In this document: piece after piece, positions 24,901-37,304 of the stretch
How positions within the stretch are numbered: position 1 is the stretch's first letter
How the letters are laid out: each line of letters begins with the position of its first letter
Assembly: GCF_032854445.1 (NCBI RefSeq)
Contig: NW_027018044.1
Coordinates: 41,448-105,447, forward strand
Direction: 5' to 3'
Source of the DNA: Liolophura sinensis
Taxonomy: Eukaryota > Mollusca > Polyplacophora > Chitonida > Chitonidae
Length of the DNA stretch: 64,000 nucleotides
Made by a program: the position numbers and the translations under genes
The notes under the pieces: model-generated
Databases searched by the model: none
Told to the model about the DNA's origin: nothing
The model's input: the letters and a program-made list of their open reading frames with translations, nothing else

Positions 24901-25229
24901 CGTGCCCAGCAACGGCTCTTACTCCATGGAAACCAGGGATATTTGCAATTTTTCAACAGCTGCCGATGCCTAGCTCAATTCCGCATCTTTTGGCACCTTA
25001 TTCATGTGGGTCTGTGGTCAGTTGTACTTTTTACAGCAGACTGTATCAAGTACCTTGTGTTTTTCACGTACAAATGGTGTGGTTTTTCTACACGTAGATA
25101 AAGACATTAAGATTGTCTTGCACTTAGAAGTAAGGCAATTGCTGGGTGAGTTAAATGGGCTTAGCCAAAAGATTTGACGTCTTCTGGGCTACCGAAGGGC
25201 ACATAACTTATAGTCAAAAGTTGAATATA
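21935..25229 (+). repeat. Six-monomer block B, copy 2 (M41-M46)
   Basis: This is the second copy of 14806-18099 and shares its rare markers in the same order. The match ends inside M46. Up to about 25103 it follows M33, but from 25109 onward it carries ACATTAAG and later GCCAAAAGATTTGACG, the tail of the M36/M39/M52 class. The right edge of the duplication is thus visible within a monomer. Confidence 0.87.
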
Positions 25230-28200
25230 GTAATGACCAGTCGCGATTGTACAGAGTACAGTGTAGCCGATTTCAATTAACAAAAAGACCAGGCAAAAAT
25301 GCAAAAGTGGAAAAACTGTTCCAGTGCTACTAGTAAGAGGCTAATCCGACGTATTTTGTGACGAGAAATCGAATGGTGCAAACCGCGTTGCTCTCCGACC
25401 AATACTTTTGGCTGTAGCGACAGATCAATGATCATTTATGTCATAATCACATGCCCAGCAACGGCTCTTACTCCATGGAAACCAGGGATATTTGCAATTT
25501 TTTAACAGCTGCCGATACCTGGCTAAATTCCGCATCTTTTGGCACCTTACTGAAGTGGGTCAGTGTTCAGTTGTACTTTTACAGCAGACTGTATCAAGTA
25601 TCTTATGGTTTTCACGTACAAATGGTGTGGTTTTTCTACACGTAGATAAAGACATTGAGATTGTCTTGCACTTAGAAGTAAGGCAATTGCTGGGTGAGTT
25701 AAATGGGCTTGGCCCAAAGATTTGACGTCTTCTGGGCTACCGAAGGGCACATAACTTATAGTCAAAAGTTGAATATAGTAATGACCAGTCGCGATTGTAC
25801 AGAGTACAGTTTAGCCGATTTAAATTAACAAAAAGACGAAGCAAAAATGCAAAAGTGGAAAAAACTGTTCCAGTGCTACTAGTAAGAGGCTAATCCGACG
25901 TATTTTGTGACGAGAAATCGAATGGTGCAAACCGCGTTGCTCTCCGACCAATACTTTTGGCTGTAGCGACAGATCAATGATCATTTATGTCATAATCACG
26001 TGCCCAGCAACGGCTCTTACTCCATGGAAACCAGGGATATTTGCAATTTTTTAACAGCTGCCGATGCCTGGCCCAATTCCACATCTTTTGGCACCTTATA
26101 AATGTGGGTCAGTGTTTAGTTGTACTTTTTACAGCAGACTGTATCAAGTACCTTGTGTTTTTTATGTACAAATGGTGTGGTTTTTCTACACGTAGATAAA
26201 GACATTGAGATTGTCTTGGACTTAGAAGTAAGACAATTGCTGGGTGAGTTAAATGGGCTTAGCCGAAAGATTTGACGTCTTCTGGGCTACCGAAGGGCAC
26301 ATAACTTATAGTCAAAAGTTGAATATAGTAATGACCAGTCGCGATTGTACAGAGTACAGTGTAGCCGATTTCAATTAACAAAAAGACCAGGCAAAAATGC
26401 AAAAGTGGAAAAACTGTTCCAGTGCTGCTGGTAAGAGGCTAATCCGACGTATTTTGTGACGACAAATCGAATGGTGCAAACCGCGTTGCTCTCCGACCAA
26501 TACTTTTGCCTGTAGTGACAATTCAATGATCATTAATGTCATAATCACGTGCCCAGCAACGGCTTTTACTCCATGGAAACCAGGGATATTTGCAATTTTT
26601 CAACAGCTGCCGATGCCTAGCTGAATTCCGCATCTTTTGGCACCTTATTCATGTGGGTCTGTGGTCAGTTGTACTTTTTACAGCAGACTGTATCAAGTAC
26701 CTTGTGTTTTTCACGTACAAATGGTGTGGTTTTTCTACACGTAGATAAAGACATTGAGATTGTCTTGCACTTAGAAGTAAGGCAATTGCTGGGTGAGTTA
26801 AATGGGCTTAGCCCAAAGATTTGAGGTCTTCTGGGCTACCGATGGGCACATAACTTATAGTCAAAAGTTGAATATAGTAATGACCAGTCGCGATTGTACA
26901 GAGTGCAGTGTAGCCAGTTTCAATTAACAAAAAGACCAGGCAAAAATGCAAAAGTGGAAAAACTGTTCCAGTGCTACGAGTAAGAGCCTGATCCGACGTA
27001 TTTTGTGACGAGAAATCGAATGGTGCAATCCGCGTTGCTCTCCGACCAATACTTTTGGCTGTAGCGACAATTGAATGATCATTGATGTCATAATCACGTG
27101 CCCAGCAACGGCTCTTACTCCATGGAAACCAGGGAAATTTGCAATTTTTCAACAGCTGCCGATGCCTGGCTCAATTCCGCATCTTTTGGCACCTTACTGA
27201 AGTGGGTCAGTGTTCAGTTGTACTTTTTACAGCAGACTGTATCAAGTACCTTGTGTTTTTCACGTACAAATGGTGTGGTTTTTCTACACGTAGATAAAGA
27301 CATTGAGATTGTCTTGCACTTAGAAGTAAGGCAATTGCTGGGTGAGTTAAATGGGCTTAGCCCAAAGATTTCAGGTCTTCTGGGCTACCGAAGGGCACAT
27401 AACTTATAGTCAAAAGTTGAATATAGTAATGACCAGTCGCGATTGTACAGAGTACAGTGTAGCCGATTTCAATTAACAAAAAGACCAGGCAAAAATGCAA
27501 AAGTGGACAAACTGTTCCAGTGCTGCTGGTAAGAGGCTAATCCGACGTATTTTGTGACGAGAAATCGAATGGTGCAAACCGCGTTGCTCTCCGACCAATA
27601 CTTTTGCCTGTAGCGACAATTGAATGATCATTGATGTCATAATCACGTGCCCAGCAACGGCTCTTACTCCATGGAAACCAGGGATATTTGCAATTTTTTA
27701 ACAGCTGCCGATGCCTGGCCCAATTCCACATCTTTTGGCACCTTATAAATGTGGGTCAGTGTTTAGTTGTACTTTTTACAGCAGACTGTATCAAGTACCT
27801 TGTGTTTTTTATGTACAAATGGTGTGGTTTTTCTACACGTAGATAAAGACATTGAGATTGTCTTCGACTTAGAAGTAACACAATTGCTGGGTGAGTTAAA
27901 TGGGCTTAGCCGAAAGATTTCAGGTCTTCTGGGCTACCGAAGGGCACATAACTTATAGTCAAAAGTTGAATATAGTAATGACCAGTCGCGATTGTACAGA
28001 GTACAGTGTAGCCGGTTTCAATTAACAAAAAGACCAGGTAAAGATGCAAAAGTGGAAAAACTGTTCCAGTGCTGCTGGTAAGAGGCTAATCCGACGTATT
28101 TTGTGACGAGAAATCGAATGGTGCAAACCGCGTTGCTCTCCGACCAATACTTTTGGCTATAGTGACAATTGAATGATCATTTATGTCATAATCACGTGCC

Positions 28201-28523
28201 CAGCAACGGCTCTTACTCCATGGAAACCAGGGAAATTTGCAATTTTTCAACAGCTGCCGATGCCTGGCTCAATTCCGCATCTTTTGGCACCTTACTGAAG
28301 TGGGTCAGTGTTCAGTTGTACTTTTTACAGCAGACTGTATCAAGTACCTTGTGTTTTTCACGTACAAATGGTGTGGTTTTTCTACATGTAGATAAATACA
28401 TTAAGATTGTCTTGCACTTAGAAGTAAGGCAATTGCTGGGTGAGTTAAATGGGCTTAGCCAAAAGATTTGACGTCTTCTGGGCTACCGAAGGGCACATAA
28501 CTTATAGTCAAAAGTTGAATATA
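25230..28523 (+). repeat. Six-monomer higher-order repeat C, unit 1 (M47-M52)
   Basis: First of three consecutive 6-mers, 3294 bp. Order of classes: c1 (ATCACATGCCC, GATACCTGG), c2 (AGACGAAGC), c3 (a5-like, TAGCTGAATTCC with ATCATTAATGTC), c4 (a6-like, AGAGCCTGATCC), c5 (GTCTTCGACTTAG), c6 (CTACATGTAGATAAATACATTAAG). Unit 1 differs from units 2 and 3 by private changes in c1, GGCTAAATTCC and AAGTATCTTATGG, which instead match M69 at 37305. Confidence 0.9.
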
Positions 28524-31500
28524 GTAATGACCAGTCGCGATTGTACAGAGTACAGTGTAGCCGATTTCAATTAACAAAAAGACCAGGCAAAAATGCAAAA
28601 GTGGAAAAACTGTCCCAGTGCTACTAGTAAGAGGCTAATCCGACGTATTTTGTGACGAGAAATCGAATGGTGCAAACCGCGTTGCTCTCCGACCAATACT
28701 TTTGGCTGTAGCGACAGATCAATGATCATTTATGTCATAATCACATGCCCAGCAACGGCTCTTACTCCATGGAAACCAGGGATATTTGCAATTTTTTAAC
28801 AGCTGCCGATACCTGGCTCAATTCCGCATCTTTTGGCACCTTACTGAAGTGGGTCAGTGTTCAGTTGTACTTTTACAGCAGACTGTATCAAGTACCTTAT
28901 GGTTTTCACGTACAAATGGTGTGGTTTTTCTACACGTAGATAAAGACATTGAGATTGTCTTGCACTTAGAAGTAAGGCAATTGCTGGGTGAGTTAAATGG
29001 GCTTGGCCCAAAGATTTGACGTCTTCTGGGCTACCGAAGGGCACATAACTTATAGTCAAAAGTTGAATATAGTAATGACCAGTCGCGATTGTACAGAGTA
29101 CAGTTTAGCCGATTTCAATTAACAAAAAGACGAAGCAAAAATGCAAAAGTGGAAAAGCTGTTCCAGTGCTACTAGTAAGAGGCTAATCCGACGTATTTTG
29201 TGACGAGAAATCGAATGGTGCAAACCGCGTTGCTCTCCGACCAATACTTTTGGCTGTAGCGACAGATCAATGATCATTGATGTCATAATCACGTGCCCAG
29301 CAACGGCTCTTACTCCATGGAAACCAGGGATATTTGCAATTTTTTAACAGCTGCCGATGCCTGGCCCAATTCCACATCTTTTGGCACCTTATAAATGTGG
29401 GTCAGTGTTTAGTTGTACTTTTTACAGCAGACTGTATCAAGTACCTTGTGTTTTTTATGTACAAATGGTCTGGTTTTTCTACACGTAGATAAAGACATTG
29501 AGATTGTCTTGGACTTAGAAGTAAGACAATTGCTGGGTGAGTTAAATGGGCTTAGCCGAAAGATTTGACGTCTTCTGGGCTACCGAAGGGCACATAACTT
29601 ATAGTCAAAAGTTGAATATAGTAATGACCAGTCGCGATTGTACAGAGTACAGTGTAGCCGATTTCAATTAACAAAAAGACCAGGCAAAAATGCAAAAGTG
29701 GACAAACTGTTCCAGTGCTGCTGGTAAGAGGCTAATCCGACGTATTTTGTGACGACAAATCGAATGGTGCAAACCGCGTTGCTCTCCGACCAATACTTTT
29801 GCCTGTAGTGACAATTGAATGATCATTAATGTCATAATCACGTGCCCAGCAACGGCTTTTACTCCATGGAAACCAGGGATATTTGCAATTTTTCAACAGC
29901 TGCCGATGCCTAGCTGAATTCCGCATCTTTTGGCACCTTATTCATGTGGGTCTGTGGTCAGTTGTACTTTTTACAGCAGACTGTATCAAGTACCTTGTGT
30001 TTTTCACGTACAAATGGTGTGGTTTTTCTACACGTAGATAAAGACATTGAGATTGTCTTGCACTTAGAAGTAAGGCAATTGCTGGGTGAGTTAAATGGGC
30101 TTAGCCCAAAGATTTGAGGTCTTCTGGGCTACCGATGGGCACATAACTTATAGTCAAAAGTTGAATATAGTAATGACCAGTCGCGATTGTACAGAGTGCA
30201 GTGTAGCCAGTTTCATTTAACAAAAAGACCAGGCAAAAATGCAAAAGTGGAAAAACTGTTCCAGTGCTACGAGTAAGAGCCTGATCCGACGTATTTTGTG
30301 ACGAGAAATCGAATGGTGCAATCCGCGTTGCTCTCCGACCAATACTTTTGGCTGTAGCGACAATTGAATGATCATTGATGTCATAATCACGTGCCCAGCA
30401 ACGGCTCTTACTCCATGGAAACCAGGGAAATTTGCAATTTTTCAACAGCTGCCGATGCCTGGCTCAATTCCGCATCTTTTGGCACCTTACTGAAGTGGGT
30501 CAGTGTTCAGTTGTACTTTTTACAGCAGACTGTATCAAGTACCTTGTGTTTTTCACGTACAAATGGTGTGGTTTTTCTACACGTAGATAAAGACATTGAG
30601 ATTGTCTTGCACTTAGAAGTAAGGCAATTGCTGGGTGAGTTAAATGGGCTTAGCCCAAAGATTTCAGGTCTTCTGGGCTACCGAAGGGCACATAACTTAT
30701 AGTCAAAAGTTGAATATAGTAATGACCAGTCGCGATTGTACAGAGTACAGTGTAGCCGATTTCAATTAACAAAAAGACCAGGCAAAAATGCAAAAGTGGA
30801 CAAACTGTTCCAGTGCTGCTGGTAAGAGGCTAATCCGACGTATTTTGTGACGAGAAATCGAATGGTGCAAACCGCGTTGCTCTCCGACCAATACTTTTGC
30901 CTGTAGCGACAATTGAATGATCATTGATGTCATAATCACGTGCCCAGCAACGGCTCTTACTCCATGGAAACCAGGGATATTTGCAATTTTTTAACAGCTG
31001 CCGATGCCTGGCCCAATTCCACATCTTTTGGCACCTTATAAATGTGGGTCAGTGTTTAGTTGTACTTTTTACAGCAGACTGTATCAAGTACCTTGTGTTT
31101 TTTATGTACAAATGGTGTGGTTTTTCTACACGTAGATAAAGACATTGAGATTGTCTTCGACTTAGAAGTAACACAATTGCTGGGTGAGTTAAATGGGCTT
31201 AGCCGAAAGATTTCAGGTCTTCTGGGCTACCGAAGGGCACATAACTTATAGTCAAAAGTTGAATATAGTAATGACCAGTCGCGATTGTACAGAGTACAGT
31301 GTAGCCGGTTTCAATTAACAAAAAGACCAGGTAAAGATGCAAAAGTGGAAAAACTGTTCCAGTGCTGCTGGTAAGAGGCTAATCCGACGTATTTTGTGAC
31401 GAGAAATCGAATGGTGCAAACCGCGTTGCTCTCCGACCAATACTTTTGGCTATAGTGACAATTGAATGATCATTTATGTCATAATCACGTGCCCAGCAAC

Positions 31501-31816
31501 GGCTCTTACTCCATGGAAACCAGGGAAATTTGCAATTTTTCAACAGCTGCCGATGCCTGGCTCAATTCCGCATCTTTTGGCACCTTACTGAAGTGGGTCA
31601 GTGTTCAGTTGTACTTTTTACAGCAGACTGTATCAAGTACCTTGTGTTTTTCACGTACAAATGGTGTGGTTTTTCTACATGTAGATAAATACATTAAGAT
31701 TGTCTTGCACTTAGAAGTAAGGCAATTGCTGGGTGAGTTAAATGGGCTTAGCCAAAAGATTTGACGTCTTCTGGGCTACCGAAGGGCACATAACTTATAG
31801 TCAAAAGTTGAATATA
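28524..31816 (+). repeat. Six-monomer higher-order repeat C, unit 2 (M53-M58)
   Basis: 3293 bp with the same six classes in the same order as the unit before and after. It shares ACTGTCCCAG in c1 and GGAAAAGCTG in c2 with unit 3. The one-base shorter length reflects the missing T in the TGTACTTTTACAGC tract of c1, compensated in unit 1 by an extra A in c2. By eye it is nearly identical to unit 3. Confidence 0.92.
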
Positions 31817-34800
31817 GTAATGACCAGTCGCGATTGTACAGAGTACAGTGTAGCCGATTTCAATTAACAAAAAGACCAGGCAAAAATGCAAAAGTGGAAA
31901 AACTGTCCCAGTGCTACTAGTAAGAGGCTAATCCGACGTATTTTGTGACGAGAAATCGAATGGTGCAAACCGCGTTGCTCTCCGACCAATACTTTTGGCT
32001 GTAGCGACAGATCAATGATCATTTATGTCATAATCACATGCCCAGCAACGGCTCTTACTCCATGGAAACCAGGGATATTTGCAATTTTTTAACAGCTGCC
32101 GATACCTGGCTCAATTCCGCATCTTTTGGCACCTTACTGAAGTGGGTCAGTGTTCAGTTGTACTTTTACAGCAGACTGTATCAAGTACCTTATGGTTTTC
32201 ACGTACAAATGGTGTGGTTTTTCTACACGTAGATAAAGACATTGAGATTGTCTTGCACTTAGAAGTAAGGCAATTGCTGGGTGAGTTAAATGGGCTTGGC
32301 CCAAAGATTTGACGTCTTCTGGGCTACCGAAGGGCACATAACTTATAGTCAAAAGTTGAATATAGTAATGACCAGTCGCGATTGTACAGAGTACAGTTTA
32401 GCCGATTTCAATTAACAAAAAGACGAAGCAAAAATGCAAAAGTGGAAAAGCTGTTCCAGTGCTACTAGTAAGAGGCTAATCCGACGTATTTTGTGACGAG
32501 AAATCGAATGGTGCAAACCGCGTTGCTCTCCGACCAATACTTTTGGCTGTAGCGACAGATCAATGATCATTGATGTCATAATCACGTGCCCAGCAACGGC
32601 TCTTACTCCATGGAAACCAGGGATATTTGCAATTTTTTAACAGCTGCCGATGCCTGGCCCAATTCCACATCTTTTGGCACCTTATAAATGTGGGTCAGTG
32701 TTTAGTTGTACTTTTTACAGCAGACTGTATCAAGTACCTTGTGTTTTTTATGTACAAATGGTCTGGTTTTTCTACACGTAGATAAAGACATTGAGATTGT
32801 CTTGGACTTAGAAGTAAGACAATTGCTGGGTGAGTTAAATGGGCTTAGCCGAAAGATTTGACGTCTTCTGGGCTACCGAAGGGCACATAACTTATAGTCA
32901 AAAGTTGAATATAGTAATGACCAGTCGCGATTGTACAGAGTACAGTGTAGCCGATTTCAATTAACAAAAAGACCAGGCAAAAATGCAAAAGTGGACAAAC
33001 TGTTCCAGTGCTGCTGGTAAGAGGCTAATCCGACGTATTTTGTGACGACAAATCGAATGGTGCAAACCGCGTTGCTCTCCGACCAATACTTTTGCCTGTA
33101 GTGACAATTGAATGATCATTAATGTCATAATCACGTGCCCAGCAACGGCTTTTACTCCATGGAAACCAGGGATATTTGCAATTTTTCAACAGCTGCCGAT
33201 GCCTAGCTGAATTCCGCATCTTTTGGCACCTTATTCATGTGGGTCTGTGGTCAGTTGTACTTTTTACAGCAGACTGTATCAAGTACCTTGTGTTTTTCAC
33301 GTACAAATGGTGTGGTTTTTCTACACGTAGATAAAGACATTGAGATTGTCTTGCACTTAGAAGTAAGGCAATTGCTGGGTGAGTTAAATGGGCTTAGCCC
33401 AAAGATTTGAGGTCTTCTGGGCTACCGATGGGCACATAACTTATAGTCAAAAGTTGAATATAGTAATGACCAGTCGCGATTGTACAGAGTGCAGTGTAGC
33501 CGGTTTCAATTAACAAAAAGACCAGGCAAAAATGCAAAAGTGGAAAAACTGTTCCAGTGCTACGAGTAAGAGCCTGATCCGACGTATTTTGTGACGAGAA
33601 ATCGAATGGTGCAATCCGCGTTGCTCTCCGACCAATACTTTTGGCTGTAGCGACAATTGAATGATCATTGATGTCATAATCACGTACCCAGCAACGGCTC
33701 TTACTCCATGGAAACCAGGGAAATTTGCAATTTTTCAACAGCTGCCGATGCCTGGCTCAATTCCGCATCTTTTGGCACCTTACTGAAGTGGGTCAGTGTT
33801 CAGTTGTACTTTTTACAGCAGACTGTATCAAGTACCTTGTGTTTTTCACGTACAAATGGTGTGGTTTTTCTACACGTAGATAAAGACATTGAGATTGTCT
33901 TGCACTTAGAAGTAAGGCAATTGCTGGGTGAGTTAAATGGGCTTAGCCCAAAGATTTCAGGTCTTCTGGGCTACCGAAGGGCACATAACTTATAGTCAAA
34001 AGTTGAATATAGTAATGACCATTCGCGATTGTACAGAGTACAGTGTAGCCGATTTCAATTAACAAAAAGACCAGGCAAAAATGCAAAAGTGGACAAACTG
34101 TTCCAGTGCTGCTGGTAAGAGGCTAATCCGACGTATTTTGTGACGAGAAATCGAATGGTGCAAACCGCGTTGCTCTCCGACCAATACTTTTGCCTGTAGC
34201 GACAATTGAATGATCATTGATGTCATAATCACGTGCCCAGCAACGGCTCTTACTCCATGGAAACCAGGGATATTTGCAATTTTTTAACAGCTGCCGATGC
34301 CTGGCTCAATTCCACATCTTTTGGCACCTTATAAATGTGGGTCAGTGTTTAGTTGTACTTTTTACAGCAGACTGTATCAAGTACCTTGTGTTTTTTACGT
34401 ACAAATGGTGTGGTTTTTCTACACGTAGATAAAGACATTGAGATTGTCTTCGACTTAGAAGTAACACAATTGCTGGGTGAGTTAAATGGGCTTAGCCGAA
34501 AGATTTCAGGTCTTCTGGGCTACCGAAGGGCACATAACTTATAGTCAAAAGTTGAATATAGTAATGACCAGTCGCGATTGTACAGAGTACAGTGTAGCCG
34601 GTTTCAATTAACAAAAAGACCAGGTAAAGATGCAAAAGTGGAAAAACTGTTCCAGTGCTGCTGGTAAGAGGCTAATCCGACGTATTTTGTGACGACAAAT
34701 CGAATGGTGCAAACCGCGTTGCTCTCCGACCAATACTTTTGGCTATAGTGACAATTGAATGATCATTTATTTCATAATCACGTGCCCAGCAACGGCTCTT

Positions 34801-35109
34801 ACTCCATGGAAACCAGGGAAATTTGCAATTTTTCAACAGCTGCCGATGCCTGGCTTAATTCCGCATCTTTTGGCACCTTACTGAAGTGGGTCAGTGTTCA
34901 GTTGTACTTTTTACAGCAGACTGTATCAAGTACCTTGTGTTTTTCACGTACAAATGGTGTGGTTTTTCTACATGTAGATAAATACATTAAGATTGTCTTG
35001 CACTTAGAAGTAAGGCAATTGCTGGGTGAGTTAAATGGGCTTAGCCAAAAGATTTGACGTCTTCTGGGCTACCGAAGGGCACATAACTTATAGTCAAAAG
35101 TTGAATATA
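31817..35109 (+). repeat. Six-monomer higher-order repeat C, unit 3 (M59-M64)
   Basis: 3293 bp, same class order c1-c6. Private differences from unit 2 include CACGTACCCAGC in c4 (about 33685), ATGACCATTCGCG at the start of c5, and TTATTTCATAATC with CTGGCTTAATTCC in c6. Differences this few suggest that units 2 and 3 arose from a recent duplication. Confidence 0.92.
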
Positions 35110-37304
35110 GTAATGACCAGTCGCGATTGTACAGAGTACAGTGTAGCCGATTTCAATTAACAAAAAGACCAGGCAAAAATGCAAAAGTGGAAAAACTGTT
35201 CCAGTGCTACTAGTAAGAGGCTAATCCGACGTATTTTGTGACGAGAAATCGAATGGTGCAAACCGCGTTGCTCTCCGACCAATACTTTTGGCTGTAGCGA
35301 CAGATCAATGATCATTTATGTCATAATCACATGCCCAGCAACGGCTCTTACTCCATGGAAACCAGGGATATTTGCAATTTTTTAACAGCTGCCGATACCT
35401 GGCTCAATTCCGCATCTTTTGGCACCTTACTGAAGTGGGTCAGTGTTCAGTTGTACTTTTACAGCAGACTGTATCAAGTACCTTATGGTTTTCACGTACA
35501 AATGGTGTGGTTTTTCTACACGTAGATAAAGACATTGAGATTGTCTTGCACTTAGAAGTAAGGCAATTGCTGGGTGAGTTAAATGGGCTTGGCCCAAAGA
35601 TTTGACGTCTTCTGGGCTACCGAAGGGCACATAACTTATAGTCAAAAGTTGAATATAGTAATGACCAGTCGCGATTGTACAGAGTACAGTTTAGCCGATT
35701 TCAATTAACAAAAAGACGAAGCAAAAATGCAAAAGTGGAAAAACTGTTCCAGTGCTACTAGTAAGAGGCTAATCCGACGTATTTTGTGACGAGAAATCGA
35801 ATGGTGCAAACCGCGTTGCTCTCCGACCAATGCTTTTGGCTGTAGCGACAGATCAATGATCATTGATGTCATAATCACGTGCCCAGCAACGGCTCTTACT
35901 CCATGGAAACCAGGGATATTTGCAATTTTTTAACAGCTGCCGATGCCTGGCCCAATTCCACATCTTTTGGCACCTTATAAATGTGGGTCAGTGTTCAGTT
36001 GTACTTTTTACAGCAGACTGTATCAAGTACCTTGTGTTTTTTATGTACAAATGGTCTGGTTTTTCTACACGTAGATAAAGACATTGAGATTGTCTTGGAC
36101 TTAGAAGTAAGACAATTGCTGGGTGAGTTAAATGGGCTTAGCCGAAAGATTTGACGTCTTCTGGGCTACCGAAGGGCACATAACTTATAGTCAAAAGTTG
36201 AATATAGTAATGACCAGTCGCGATTGTACAGAGTACAGTGTAGCCGATTTCAATTAACAAAAAGACCAGGCAAAAATGCAAAAGTGGACAAACTGTTCCA
36301 GTGCTGCTGGTAAGAGGCTAATCCGACGTATTTTGTGACGAGAAATCGAATGGTGCAAACCGCGTTGCTCTCCGACCAATACTTTTGCCTGTAGTGACAA
36401 TTGAATGATCATTTATGTCATAATCACGTGCCCAGCAACGGCTCTTACTCCATGGAAACCAGGGAAATTTGCAATTTTTCAACAGCTGCCGATGCCTGGC
36501 TCAATTCCGCATCTTTTGGCACCTTACTGAAGTGGGTCAGTGTTCAGTTGTACTTTTTACAGCAGACTGTATCAAGTACCTTGTGTTTTTCACGTACAAA
36601 TGGTGTGGTTTTTCTACACGTAGATAAATACATTAAGATTGTCTTGCACTTAGAAGTAAGGCAATTGCTGGGTGAGTTAAATGGGCTTAGCCAAAAGATT
36701 TGACGTCTTCTGGGCTACCGAAGGGCACATAACTTATAGTCAAAAGTTGAATATAGTAATGACCAGTCGCGATTGTACAGAGTACAGTGTAGCCGATTTC
36801 AATTAACAAAAAGACCAGGCAAAAATGCAAAAGTGGACAAACTGTTCCAGTGCTGCTGGTAAGAGGCTAATCCGACGTATTTTGTGACGAGAAATCGAAT
36901 GGTGCAAACCGCGTTGCTCTCCGACCAATACTTTTGCCTGTAGCGACAATTGAATGATCATTGATATCATAATCACGTGCCCAGCAACGGCTCTTACTCC
37001 ATGGAAACCAGGGATATTTGCAATTTTTTAACAGCTGCCGATGCCTGGCCCAATTCCACATCTTTTGGCACCTTATAAATGTGGGTCAGTGTTTAGTTGT
37101 ACTTTTTACAGCAGACTGTATCAAGTACCTTGTGTTTTTTATGTACAAATGGTGTGGTTTTTCTACACGTAGATAAAGACATTGAGATTGTCTTCGACTT
37201 AGAAGTAACACAATTGCTGGGTGAGTTAAATGGGCTTAGCCGAAAGATTTCAGGTCTTCTGGGCTACCGAAGGGCACATAACTTATAGTCAAAAGTTGAA
37301 TATA
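34561..37304 (+). repeat. Five-monomer block D, copy 2 (M64-M68), overlapping C unit 3
   Basis: This matches M36-M40 as described at 19198. Its first monomer is also the last monomer of C unit 3, so here the C array stops following its own order (c1, c2, then a c6-like monomer with CACGTAG instead of CATGTAG, then c5) and follows block D. M68 has GATATCATAATC, a private change. Confidence 0.8.
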
